Assembly: GCF_029961185.1 (NCBI RefSeq)
Contig: NZ_JASBQQ010000006.1
Coordinates: 186,001-250,000, forward strand
Reading direction: 5' to 3'
Source of the DNA: Albidovulum aestuarii
Lineage (GTDB): Bacteria > Pseudomonadota > Alphaproteobacteria > Rhodobacterales > Rhodobacteraceae
Length of the DNA stretch: 64,000 bases
Each line of letters starts with the position of its first letter. Positions within the stretch are counted from its first letter, which is position 1. The notes below the pieces were generated by a model. The model had not been told where the DNA came from. It made no database searches and saw only the letters and a list, made by a program, of their open reading frames with translations. A program made the position numbers and the translations under genes. Below, piece after piece: positions 42,770-51,070 of the stretch.

Positions 42770-43005
42770 GGGCTGTCTCCGTCTTGGTCCGTTTCCTTAT
42801 CGTGAAAGAGGCGGGCGTTCGCAAGAGGGTAGCACCGCGACGGCGCTCTGAACCGGCTGCAAAACAGATCCGCTAAGCTCAACTTAACTGCTAAGAATAA
42901 TTTGCAATCTTTTCTTTGTAATTTTGCAATTGCGACATTCCGAAAACGTGAGACCCGCCCCGCGATATTGCCGAAATCGTCCCCAACACCACTGCGCTCA
43001 AGGCT

Positions 43006-43290
43006 TTGGTGCATCCGGACCGTCTGCGCATGCTTGGGCTCCTGCGTGTTGGCGGTCCCGCAACTGCCACCGGCCTCGCCGAGCGTATGGACCTCAATTC
43101 AGGCGCTACCAGTTACCATCTGCGCCAACTCGCCTCCTATGGCTTCATCGAGGCGGTGGACGAGCTCGGGACCCAGCGCGAGCGTTGGTGGCGTGCGCGC
43201 CACGACGCCACCCTCTATCTGGCGACGACGATGGCGCCGCTGGTGCTGCCCAGCTTCCGCGCCATGCCTGTCCGGCGCGAGAGCACATGA
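43006..43290 (+). pseudogene. Truncated ArsR-like winged-helix regulator
   Basis: The frame reads as a winged-helix domain (VHPDRLRMLGLLRVGG, TATGLAERMDLNSGATSYHL, FIEAVDELGTQRERWWRA). Family resemblance already begins about 15 residues upstream (TTALKALVHP), but there is no ATG there, only TTG 43003 or GTG 43006, and a stop at 42968. Regulators of this type normally go on for another 90 residues or so; here a stop comes soon after the HTH. It is therefore probably a remnant, though a short functional DNA-binding protein is possible. Confidence 0.55.
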
Positions 43291-43789
43291 CATGCGATCA
43301 TCGTACAGATGTCGAACGCTTCATCCGGTGATCTTTGGGGGGTGCAAGGCTGACTGCCGGTCAGCGCTCTAGGGAGCGAAGGTGGGTGGTGGTGGCTGGG
43401 TGGGTGCCGATGACCGGCAGTCAGTTGCTGCTTGCAAAACCAAGGCTACGCTTGGTCGTCAGATATTGCAACCTAAAGTTGCATATTTCGGGTGACTTCA
43501 CGGATTGGCTGCTAATATAGAACAATGATGCAAAATGAAGCGTCATTGTTCGCGATCTGATGGCGATGATAGTGTTGCCGCCTGTGAATCCCCATAACGA
43601 TAGGCCAGAAACTCTTGCAGGCGCAGCATACCTAATCCCGGTGCACGGCTGACGAAAAGGCGGCCCCTCACGCCATAGATGCACATCTCAAGAATCGGAA
43701 GTATCGGGGGGTCTGTCTCAGGGGCTTTTCACTGACTGGACCTGAGGGCATAGTCACGCCTGCGTGAGGATGTTGTCCGGGAGACCAAA
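43291..43789. other. Gene-poor stretch before the band-7 gene
   Basis: About 500 bases without a credible gene. It contains a run of GGTGG-like repeats (43380-43405) and a perfect 9+9 inverted repeat, GAACAATGA (43520-43528) and TCATTGTTC (43543-43551), with a 14-base spacer. The repeat is not followed by T residues on either strand. Local A+T content is higher than average at 43420-43560. Confidence 0.45.
43520..43551. repeat. Perfect 9+9 bp inverted repeat
   Basis: GAACAATGA and TCATTGTTC separated by 14 bases, in an A+T-rich gap 240 bases before the band-7 gene. It may be a protein-binding site or a relic of a mobile element end; nothing else supports either. Confidence 0.5.
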
Positions 43790-44683
43790 ATGAATTTTGA
43801 TCAGGTATTGGGTGAGGTGATCGGCGGCAATGGCGTGCTGATCGCGATTGCGGTTTTCATCATAATCTGCGTCATGCTCGGCGTGCGGATCGTGCCGCAG
43901 TCGGAAAAGCATGTGGTGGAAAGGTTCGGGCGGCTGCGTGCCGTTCTGGGACCGGGGATCAACTTCATCGTGCCGTTCCTCGATCGCGTGGCGCACAAGA
44001 TTTCCATTCTTGAACGCCAGCTTCCGAACGCGCTTCAGGATGCGATCACGACCGACAACGTGCTGGTGAAGGTCGAAACATCCGTCTTCTACCGCATCAC
44101 CGAGCCGGAAAAGACCGTCTACCGTATCCGCGATGTTGATGGCGCCATTGCCACGACGGTCGCCGGCATCGTCCGGTCCGAAATCGGTAAGATGGAACTG
44201 GATCAGGTCCAGTCGAACCGCGCCGACCTGATCGCCAAGGTCCGCGAACAGGTCGCGGCGATGGTCGATGATTGGGGGATCGAGGTGACGCGGGCTGAGG
44301 TTCTGGACGTTAACCTTGATGAGGCGACCCGCGCAGCAATGCTGCAGCAGCTTAACGCGGAACGGGCCCGGCGGGCTCAGGTCACAGAGGCCGAGGGCAA
44401 GAAGCGCGCGGTTGAGCTTGCCGCCGACGGCGATCTTTATGCTGCCGAACAGAAGGCCAAGGCGCGCCGCATATCGGCCGAGGCCGAAGCCTATGCAACT
44501 CAGGTTGTCGCCGTGGCGATCAAGGAGAACGGGATCGAGGCTGCACAATATCAGGTCGCGCTGAAACAGGTGGAGGCTTTGACGGCAGTGGGGCAGGGCG
44601 CGGGCAAGCAGACCGTCATCGTACCAGCCAACGCACTTGAGGCCTTCGGCGACGCGTTCAAGATGCTGAAGGGACGGTCGTGA
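43790..44683 (+). CDS. qmcA: SPFH/band-7 membrane protein, QmcA-like
   Basis: 297 residues. A single N-terminal membrane span (about 15-33) is followed by a band-7 domain (VPQSEKHVVERFGRL, NFIVPFLDRVAHKI, TDNVLVKVETSVFYRI) and a long alanine- and glutamate-rich helix with coiled-coil character (AEGKKRAVELAADGD). Such proteins scaffold membrane microdomains and interact with FtsH-type proteases. GGGAGA before the ATG. It overlaps the NfeD gene by 4 bases, the usual pairing. Confidence 0.92.
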   Translation: MNFDQVLGEVIGGNGVLIAIAVFIIICVMLGVRIVPQSEKHVVERFGRLRAVLGPGINFIVPFLDRVAHKISILERQLPNALQDAITTDNVLVKVETSVFYRITEPEKTVYRIRDVDGAIATTVAGIVRSEIGKMELDQVQSNRADLIAKVREQVAAMVDDWGIEVTRAEVLDVNLDEATRAAMLQQLNAERARRAQVTEAEGKKRAVELAADGDLYAAEQKAKARRISAEAEAYATQVVAVAIKENGIEAAQYQVALKQVEALTAVGQGAGKQTVIVPANALEAFGDAFKMLKGRS

Positions 44684-44955
44684 TGCTCTGGCAGCAATGG
44701 TGGGTCTGGATGATCGCGGGGGCCGTTCTTGGCATTCTTGAGGTCGTGGTGCCGGGGTTCATCCTGCTTGGCTTTGCCATTGGCGCCGGTCTGACCGGGC
44801 TTTTGATCTGGACCGGGCTTCTGGGGGCGACGCTGGCATCGACCGTGCTGGTCTTCGCCGTCGCCTCGCTGGTGGCCTGGCTGGTTTTGCGCAAGGTCGT
44901 GGGCGTCCGCCACGGTCAGGTGAAGGTCTGGGACCGCGATATCAATGACGACTGA
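44680..44955 (+). CDS. NfeD-like short membrane protein
   Basis: 91 residues with two or three membrane segments (about 8-28, 30-45, 50-68) and a short C-terminal tail where the full-length NfeD has an OB domain. It overlaps the band-7 gene by 4 bases and the Nudix gene by 11. NfeD and band-7 proteins act together in membrane quality control. Confidence 0.88.
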   Translation: MMLWQQWWVWMIAGAVLGILEVVVPGFILLGFAIGAGLTGLLIWTGLLGATLASTVLVFAVASLVAWLVLRKVVGVRHGQVKVWDRDINDD

Positions 44956-45373
44956 CCCCGGCTTCGTCGGCGCGAAGCTCGCGCTGATCGGGGCCGGACG
45001 GGTGCTGACCTGTCTCAGGGATGACCGGGAAGGGCTGCCCTTTCCCGGGTTCTGGGATCTGCCCGGAGGCGGGCGTGAAGGATCGGAAAGCCCCGAAGAT
45101 TGCGTGTTGCGTGAGTTGCACGAAGAATTCGGGCTGGTCTTGCCGAAGTCCCGGCTCCTCTGGCGGCGCGACTATGCGTCGGAACACGTGCCCGGAGGCC
45201 GCGCCGCGTTTTTCGGGGGCCGGATCGCACCCGACGAGCTCGATGGGGTCGTTTTCGGCGACGAGGGGCAGGGATGGCAAATGATGGAGATCGGAATATT
45301 CGTAGCCCACGACCGTGCCGTTCCATATCTGCGGAAACGGTTGGAGGACTTTCTTTCAGCCGGAGTGATGTGA
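44945..45373 (+). CDS. Nudix hydrolase
   Basis: 142 residues with an intact Nudix box: GGREGSESPEDCVLRELHEE satisfies G-x5-E-x7-RE-x2-EE. It hydrolyses a nucleoside diphosphate derivative; substrate unknown, a role in cleaning damaged nucleotides is possible. It overlaps the NfeD gene and lies just before dinB. Confidence 0.9.
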   Translation: MTTDPGFVGAKLALIGAGRVLTCLRDDREGLPFPGFWDLPGGGREGSESPEDCVLRELHEEFGLVLPKSRLLWRRDYASEHVPGGRAAFFGGRIAPDELDGVVFGDEGQGWQMMEIGIFVAHDRAVPYLRKRLEDFLSAGVM

Positions 45374-45418
45374 AGGCCTGTTCAACCCAGCACGCGACTG
45401 GGGCATAATCGCGCGATC

Positions 45419-46672
45419 ATGCAAGCCCTTTGCCGCGACTGCCTGCACATGTTCGAGACCGGCACGCGCTGCCCGGTCTGCCGGTCGCCGCGCGTCCTCT
45501 CGCATCCTGAACTTTTCTCGCTTTCCATAGCGCATATGGATTGCGACGCTTTTTACGCGAGCGTTGAAAAGCGCGATACGCCTGAACTGCGTGACACGCC
45601 GGTCATCGTCGGCGGCGGCAAGCGGGGGGTCGTCTCCACCTGCTGCTACCTCGCCCGGATCAAGGGCGTGCGGTCGGCTATGCCGATGTTTCAGGCGCTG
45701 AAGCTTTGCCCCGAAGCGGTCGTGGTCAAGCCGCGCGGCAGTCACTACGCCGCCGTTTCGCGTCAGATCCGCGCGCTGATGGATGAACTGACGCCGGTCA
45801 TCGAGCCCCTGTCGCTGGATGAGGCGTTCCTCGACCTGACCAGCACCGAGCGGCTGCACAAGGCGCCTCCTGCGGTCCTCCTGTGCCGCCTTCTGAAACG
45901 GATGGAGTTGGAACTGGGGCTGACCGGCTCCGTCGGCCTGTCCCATAACAAGTTCCTCGCCAAGATCGCCTCGGACCTCGACAAGCCGCGCGGCTTTTCG
46001 ATCATCGGCAAGGGCGATACTGCGGCGTTCCTGAAGGGCAAGCCGGTCAGGATGATCTGGGGGGTCGGAGCGGCGACCCAGGAGCATCTGAACGCGGCGG
46101 GTATCCGGACCTTCGACGATCTCGCCCGATGGGACCGCAAGGACCTGCACCACCGCTTTGGCCAGATCGGCGACCGGCTCTGGTATCTCGCGCGGGGCGA
46201 GGATTATCGGCGCGTCAATCCGCATGAGCCGATGAAGTCGATCTCGGCCGAAACCACGTTCGATGAGGATATCGCCGACCGTGATCTTCTCGATGGTCAC
46301 ATCTGGCGACTGGCCGAGAAGGTCGCCGACCGGACCAAGGCCAAGGGGCTGGCGGGGCGGACCGTGACTCTGAAGCTGAAGCGCGCCGATTTCACCACGA
46401 TCACGCGTCGCCATACTTTGCGCGAGCCGACCCAGATCGCCGACCGGCTCTACCGCGAGGCGGCCGACCTTCTGGCGCAGGTCAAGGGGCGGGACGCCTA
46501 CCGGCTGATCGGTGTCGGCCTGTCGGATATCGTGTCTGCGGGTGAGGCGGATCTGACGCCCGACCTGCTCGACCCTCAGGCAGCGAAAAGGGCGGGTGCG
46601 GAACGTGCCACCGATGCGATCCGGGCAAGGTTCGGCCCTGACGCAATCGTTAAGGGCCGGTCGCTCAGGTGA
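45419..46672 (+). CDS. dinB: DNA polymerase IV (Y family)
   Basis: 417 residues. Catalytic carboxylates are in MDCDAFYASVE (Asp41) and SLDEAFLD (Asp134, Glu135). The palm, fingers, thumb (WGVGAATQEHLNAAGI) and little-finger domain (LKLKRADFTTITRRHTL) are all present. As in many alphaproteobacteria, the N-terminus carries an extra CRDC...CPVC zinc ribbon of about 30 residues. It carries out error-prone bypass of DNA lesions. Its stop directly abuts the stop of the next, convergent gene. Confidence 0.95.
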   Translation: MQALCRDCLHMFETGTRCPVCRSPRVLSHPELFSLSIAHMDCDAFYASVEKRDTPELRDTPVIVGGGKRGVVSTCCYLARIKGVRSAMPMFQALKLCPEAVVVKPRGSHYAAVSRQIRALMDELTPVIEPLSLDEAFLDLTSTERLHKAPPAVLLCRLLKRMELELGLTGSVGLSHNKFLAKIASDLDKPRGFSIIGKGDTAAFLKGKPVRMIWGVGAATQEHLNAAGIRTFDDLARWDRKDLHHRFGQIGDRLWYLARGEDYRRVNPHEPMKSISAETTFDEDIADRDLLDGHIWRLAEKVADRTKAKGLAGRTVTLKLKRADFTTITRRHTLREPTQIADRLYREAADLLAQVKGRDAYRLIGVGLSDIVSAGEADLTPDLLDPQAAKRAGAERATDAIRARFGPDAIVKGRSLR

Positions 46673-47542
46673 TCATTCCGCCGCCAGCGGAATCGTGGAC
46701 GGTTTGCCGCGACCGATCTCGGCGATCTCGGCCAGAATTCCGGTCAGGATCCGCTTGAAGCCAAGAAAGTTGCCGTTCGGCCGGATTTCGCGTTCGTTCA
46801 TGTAGAGGGAGCGGTCCATCTCGATCTGCACTGCATGCATCCCGCGCGAGGGGCGGCCATAGGTCTGGGTGATATAGGCCCCGGCAAAGGGTGCATTACG
46901 CTGCGTGCGGAAACCTGCCGCTTCAAAGGCCGCCTCGATCCGGTCTACGATTTCGGGTGCCGCCGCCGAACCGAACCGGTCTCCAAGCACGATTTCGGGT
47001 CGCTTTACGCCCGAAGATGCGATGGAATCCATCGCTTCATGCGGCATCGAATGCAAATCGATCAGAATCGACTGACCAAAGGACGCACGGGCGTCGTCGA
47101 GCAGACGGCGCAGGCAGTCGTGATAGGGATGCCAGACCTGTTCGATCCGGGTGGCGGCCTCGGACATAGGCAGCTTGCCGCGATAAATCGCGCGCCCACC
47201 CGCCACGACGCGCGGAATGACGCCAAGGCCCGAGGCAACGCGCGGATTGTGAACCGCAATCCGCACCCCTTCGAACAATGCCGGGTCCATCTCGTCCGCC
47301 GCGCGGTTGACATCGACATAGGCCCTCGGCGCACGGGCCGTAAGCAGTGGCGCCCCGAACGACGTCACGCCGTCGAGAAGTTGATCGATGAAGGCGTCCT
47401 CGGACGATCGGATGGAATGTTCGTCGAGTATCGATGTTTCGAGAAAACCCGCCGGATAGTCGCGGCCTGAATGCGGCGAGGCAAACACGACGCCGGTCAA
47501 GCGCCTTTTGGGCATGGTCAAATCATACGGCGAACGGGTCAT
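46673..47542 (-). CDS. N-formylglutamate amidohydrolase family protein
   Basis: 289 residues of the FGase family: FASPHSGRDYP, LTARAPRAYVDVNRAADEMD, ILIDLHSMPH and QIEMDRSLYMNE. AAGGAG precedes the ATG at 47542. In the hut pathway such enzymes split N-formylglutamate, but no histidine-degradation gene is near, so a different N-acyl or amide substrate is possible. It is convergent with dinB with no base between the stops. Confidence 0.88.
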   Translation of the reverse strand: MTRSPYDLTMPKRRLTGVVFASPHSGRDYPAGFLETSILDEHSIRSSEDAFIDQLLDGVTSFGAPLLTARAPRAYVDVNRAADEMDPALFEGVRIAVHNPRVASGLGVIPRVVAGGRAIYRGKLPMSEAATRIEQVWHPYHDCLRRLLDDARASFGQSILIDLHSMPHEAMDSIASSGVKRPEIVLGDRFGSAAAPEIVDRIEAAFEAAGFRTQRNAPFAGAYITQTYGRPSRGMHAVQIEMDRSLYMNEREIRPNGNFLGFKRILTGILAEIAEIGRGKPSTIPLAAE

Positions 47543-47694
47543 GGCCGCTCCTTGCGAATGCGCTAACTATAGCGACAAATTTCCACGCACTGAAACCCCT
47601 TGAAAGCCGCAACGACTCCTTTTATAGACCCGGGACCGAAGCGGTTGCGACCGCGCACCCAATGGGGTCAGCGCAGCGGAATCGTTGACGGAAC

Positions 47695-47769
47695 GGGCGG
47701 TTAGCTCAGCGGTAGAGCACTACGTTGACATCGTAGTGGCCACTGGTTCGATCCCAGTACCGCCCACCA
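47695..47769 (+). tRNA. tRNA-Val (GAC)
   Basis: Full cloverleaf: acceptor stem GGGCGGT/ACCGCCC, D-arm with TAGCTCAGCGGTAGAGCA, anticodon stem CTACG/CGTAG around the loop TTGACAT (anticodon GAC at 47727-47729), T-arm with GGTTCGATCC and an encoded 3' CCA. No introns or odd bases. Confidence 0.97.
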
Positions 47770-47837
47770 TCCGCCCCCGATTCGGGGGCATTTGAGTTTC
47801 AACAGGCGCGACGCGCGCCGCGAATAGGAGAAGACCG

Positions 47838-47963
47838 ATGAAGGTCAAGAACTCGCTCCGCTCGCTGAAGTTGCGCCATCGCGACTGTCAGATCGTGCGC
47901 CGTAAAGGCCGCGTCTATGTGATCAACAAGACGCAGCGCCGCTTCAAAGCCCGTCAGGGCTGA
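47838..47963 (+). CDS. rpmJ: Ribosomal protein L36 (bL36)
   Basis: 41 residues: [20 protein letters not shown] followed by [20 protein letters not shown] and a final Gly. It is the alphaproteobacterial form with a single cysteine where the zinc-binding form has three Cys and a His. AGGAGA precedes the ATG. It has its own terminator. Confidence 0.96.
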   Translation: MKVKNSLRSLKLRHRDCQIVRRKGRVYVINKTQRRFKARQG

Positions 47964-47984
47964 AGTTGCGGTCAGGAATGCAAG

Positions 47985-48016
47985 AAGGGGCCGCCGGTTT
48001 CCCGGTGGTCCCTTTT
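47985..48016 (+). terminator. Intrinsic terminator after rpmJ
   Basis: AAGGGGCCGCCGG (47985-47997) pairs with CCGGTGGTCCCTT (48002-48014), 13 pairs with two G-T wobbles and a 4-base loop, ending in TTTT. It lies 21 bases past the rpmJ stop. Confidence 0.85.
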
Positions 48017-48368
48017 GCTTTGGCCATATGAAGGTTCCCTCGGGTCGACGTGACGACTTGGGTCAAGGATGGTCGGGTAGGTAACTTTAGGGCGCTGATC
48101 CGAATACCGGACCCGAACTCCACACACAATTCACTAGGGAATCCGTGCTGGAAACGCTCAAAGGTTCCGGCAATCTGCAGCAGACTCTCCTATTCCTTCC
48201 CGTTTCGCTAAAGGTTTTTCCAACCGCTCGCCTTGCAGGGCGCTGGCCCAAAGAACTGTGGTTTTGGATCATTATGCGCCCGATTTCCCGAACCGACCGT
48301 CTTTCTGCCTCATTGTAAGCAAGATTGGCGGCTTTTGTCCCCGTTACCGAGACAATGGGGCGCCGCGA
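48017..48368. other. Gene-free stretch before the spermidine-synthase-like gene
   Basis: About 350 bases. The frame of the following gene stays open to 48258 but without family resemblance. I see no clear promoter, hairpin or repeat. Confidence 0.45.
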
Positions 48369-50570
48369 ATGCATAGTACTGACATTAGAGAAGTCCGGAG
48401 CACGGGTATGTTCGTGCCGGTGGTTTTTACGGCCACGATATTTCTTTCGGCTTCGTTGCTGTTTTTCGTTCAGCCGCTCTTTGCCAAGGTTGTCCTGCCG
48501 CAGATCGGCGGTGCGCCTGCGGTCTGGACGACAGCAATGCTGTTCTTCCAGAGCGTGCTGATCGGCGGTTACCTCTATTCGCATCTGAGTACGCGGTATC
48601 TGGGAACGCGCGCGCAAGTCGCGCTGCATCTCGCGCTTTGGGCCCTTGCGCTGTGGTTCCTGCCGCTGTCGATACCCGAAGGCTGGACCTATGATGCTGA
48701 AACCTCGGTTGCCTGGCAGACATTGGTCCTGTTCGGTGTCGGTGTGGGCGTTCCCTTTGGTGTCCTTTCGGCCAATGCGCCATTGATCCAGGCTTGGTAT
48801 GCGCGCAGTGACGGACCATCTGCCGATGACCCCTATTTTCTTTATGGCGCCAGTAACCTCGGTTCGCTGGCGGCCTTGCTCGCCTTTCCGCTTGTTGCTG
48901 AACCGCTGTTCGGCGCAACGCGCATCGGGCAGGGCTGGGCGATCGGATTCCTTGCCTTGGGTGGCTTCCTGCTCGTGAGTGGACTTTGTGCTGCCCGCGG
49001 CGGATCCGAGGCCCGACCCGTGCTGGCCGCCGCGAGTGACGAAGCGCCGGTTCCACTGACGCAGATCGGCCATTGGCTGCTTCTGGCCTTCGTGCCTTCG
49101 TCGATGATGCTGGCCGTGACCACGAAGATCAGTACCGATCTTGGCGCGATTCCGCTGATCTGGGTGGTTCCGCTGTCGCTGTACCTGCTGAGCTTCGTCC
49201 TGACCTTCAGCCGCCGGAACTACACCACGACCGGTGGCCTGCGCTGGGCCTACCTCATTGCTCTTGGCTGGCTCGGAGCGGTCTTTTCCGGCATCACCGG
49301 GCCCCATACGAATTTTTATGGCATTGCCGGGCTGGTCGTCGCCTTCTTCGTCGTCGCCGTATTCGCCCATCGCAGATTGTATGAAAGCCGCCCCGCAGGC
49401 GCGCACCTGACACTCTTTTACGTTGTCATGTCGGTCGGCGGGGCCTTGGGCGGGCTCTTCAACTCGATCGTTGCACCGGTGGCGTTCGACAGTCTTGCCG
49501 AAGGCGGTGTGACGACGCTGGTGGCAACAACCCTGATCCTGAGCGCCGCCATGCGGCCGACCTGGACGACCGCCCGCACCGGCATTCTTGTCGGCCTGGC
49601 GGGGGTCGTCCCGCTCATGATCGCCCTTTTGGTTATGGGCATCGACAACCGCCCACTGCTGAAGGCCGTCGTCTATGCATCGGCCGCAGTCGCAGCGCTT
49701 GCCCTGCGCCGGTCCATGTCGTCTGCCGCGATCGCTGCCCTGATCATTGCCGGGACCGGCACCTATGCCGTTCCCGACGGGGCGCTTTTCCAAGGGCGCA
49801 GCTTCTTTGGCACCCATGGTGTCAATGAATTCGGAACCATGCGCCAATATACCAACGGTACGACGATCCACGGGGTGCAGCGCCTTTCGCAATACGGCGA
49901 CATGCGGCCAGATCCGCTGTTCTACTACCACGAAAATGCCCCGATGGCGCAGGTTCTGACCTCGGACATTGGCGATGCGGCTCGCAAGATCGGTGTTGTC
50001 GGTTTGGGCGTCGGTTCGCTTGCCTGCTATCGGCAGCCCGGGCAGGAATGGCAGTTTTACGAAATCGACCACCTTGTGGACGATATTGCGCGCAACCCCG
50101 CCTATTTCACCTTCATGTCGAACTGCGCCGGGGACACGCCGACCAATTTCGGCGATGCGCGGATGGTTCTGGCGCGGCAGGACGGATTGCAATACGACAT
50201 TCTGGTGATCGACGCCTATGGCTCGGACGCGGTGCCGATCCACCTGACGACGCATGAAGCGATGCAGGTTTATCTCGACCGGCTGGCCCCGGATGGCGTG
50301 CTGCTCTACCACATCTCGAACCGCTATTACGCGATCCAGCGGCCATTGGCGCGCAGCGCCGAGGCATTGGGTCTTGTCGCGCGCATTCAGGAATATCCCG
50401 GCAATCCCAAGCAGGACCCGGGCGACATCCCATCACGCGTCGTTATGCTGAGCCGGAGCGAGGCAGCCCTTGGCGCGATCGCGGACGATGCCCGCTGGGT
50501 GCCGCTGATGTCCGATGGCGGACGCATCTGGACCGACGACTACGCCAACCTGCTGTCGGTTCTGGAGTAA
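48369..50570 (+). CDS. Fused MFS-type membrane domain / spermidine synthase-like protein
   Basis: 733 residues from ATG 48369; ATG 48408 (with GGAG in front) is an alternative. About 12-14 membrane segments cover residues 10-470, starting with FLSASLLFFVQPLFAKVVLP, a signature of this family. The C-terminal 240 residues are a spermidine synthase-like methyltransferase fold: VVGLGVGSLACY, YEIDHLVDDIA and DILVIDAYGSDAVPIHL. Relatives are widespread and mostly unstudied; polyamine synthesis coupled to export is a guess. Confidence 0.87.
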   Translation: MHSTDIREVRSTGMFVPVVFTATIFLSASLLFFVQPLFAKVVLPQIGGAPAVWTTAMLFFQSVLIGGYLYSHLSTRYLGTRAQVALHLALWALALWFLPLSIPEGWTYDAETSVAWQTLVLFGVGVGVPFGVLSANAPLIQAWYARSDGPSADDPYFLYGASNLGSLAALLAFPLVAEPLFGATRIGQGWAIGFLALGGFLLVSGLCAARGGSEARPVLAAASDEAPVPLTQIGHWLLLAFVPSSMMLAVTTKISTDLGAIPLIWVVPLSLYLLSFVLTFSRRNYTTTGGLRWAYLIALGWLGAVFSGITGPHTNFYGIAGLVVAFFVVAVFAHRRLYESRPAGAHLTLFYVVMSVGGALGGLFNSIVAPVAFDSLAEGGVTTLVATTLILSAAMRPTWTTARTGILVGLAGVVPLMIALLVMGIDNRPLLKAVVYASAAVAALALRRSMSSAAIAALIIAGTGTYAVPDGALFQGRSFFGTHGVNEFGTMRQYTNGTTIHGVQRLSQYGDMRPDPLFYYHENAPMAQVLTSDIGDAARKIGVVGLGVGSLACYRQPGQEWQFYEIDHLVDDIARNPAYFTFMSNCAGDTPTNFGDARMVLARQDGLQYDILVIDAYGSDAVPIHLTTHEAMQVYLDRLAPDGVLLYHISNRYYAIQRPLARSAEALGLVARIQEYPGNPKQDPGDIPSRVVMLSRSEAALGAIADDARWVPLMSDGGRIWTDDYANLLSVLE

Positions 50571-50644
50571 CGGCATTTCATCCCAAGGTTGCCGCGGGTC
50601 CCGCTTCGTGAGAGGATGAGGGCCCGTCAGCCGAGGGTCTTGCC

Positions 50645-51064
50645 ATGAGTGTGACGAAGGAAATCGACGGAGTCGTGATCGGGCTGCTGCTCGGCTTCGA
50701 GAAAGGCGCGCCGCTGGTGGTCTTTCCCGGTAACGCTTCGGATCACGCCATTCGGGCCCGCAGCCTGCGCCATTTGTCTGAGGCCGATATCGGCGCTGAG
50801 ATGGCGCTTCTCTTCGAGGATGGGCGGCGCGACCGTCCGCTGATCGTTGGCCGGATCGTAGAGCCGGTGCGAAGCGACGCCACGACTGTGATCCGCGATG
50901 GCGAGACGGTGAAGCTGACGGCGAAGGAGCGGATCGAGCTGAGGGTCGGGAAGGCTTCCCTCATCCTTGAAAAGGACGGCCATGTCACGATCCGGGGCAC
51001 CCATCTGGTCAGCCACGCCACCGGGTCGAACCGCATCCGGGGCGGATCAGTGAACCTGAACTGA
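50645..51064 (+). CDS. DUF6484 protein, type VI secretion linked
   Basis: 139 residues with no membrane part. The middle has a small OB-like beta domain (GVVIGLLLGFEKGAPLVVFP, PLIVGRIVEP), and the C-terminal half has repeating beta strands (AKERIELRVGKASLILEKDG, VTIRGTHLVSHATGSNRIRG) much like the needle part of VgrG or phage gp5. It matches what I know of DUF6484, found in type VI loci. It may be a baseplate or spike accessory. It is convergent with clpV with 6 bases between the stops. Confidence 0.78.
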   Translation: MSVTKEIDGVVIGLLLGFEKGAPLVVFPGNASDHAIRARSLRHLSEADIGAEMALLFEDGRRDRPLIVGRIVEPVRSDATTVIRDGETVKLTAKERIELRVGKASLILEKDGHVTIRGTHLVSHATGSNRIRGGSVNLN

Positions 51065-51070
51065 GCGCGT

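Noticed and set aside
43380-43405. Run of GGTGG units as a CRISPR or tandem repeat
   Set aside because: Only an irregular G-rich patch; no repeat-spacer pattern anywhere in the window.
48087-50312. 741-residue open frame on the minus strand
   Set aside because: It mirrors the spermidine-synthase-like gene; its composition (Arg-, Gly- and His-rich) is that of an antisense shadow.
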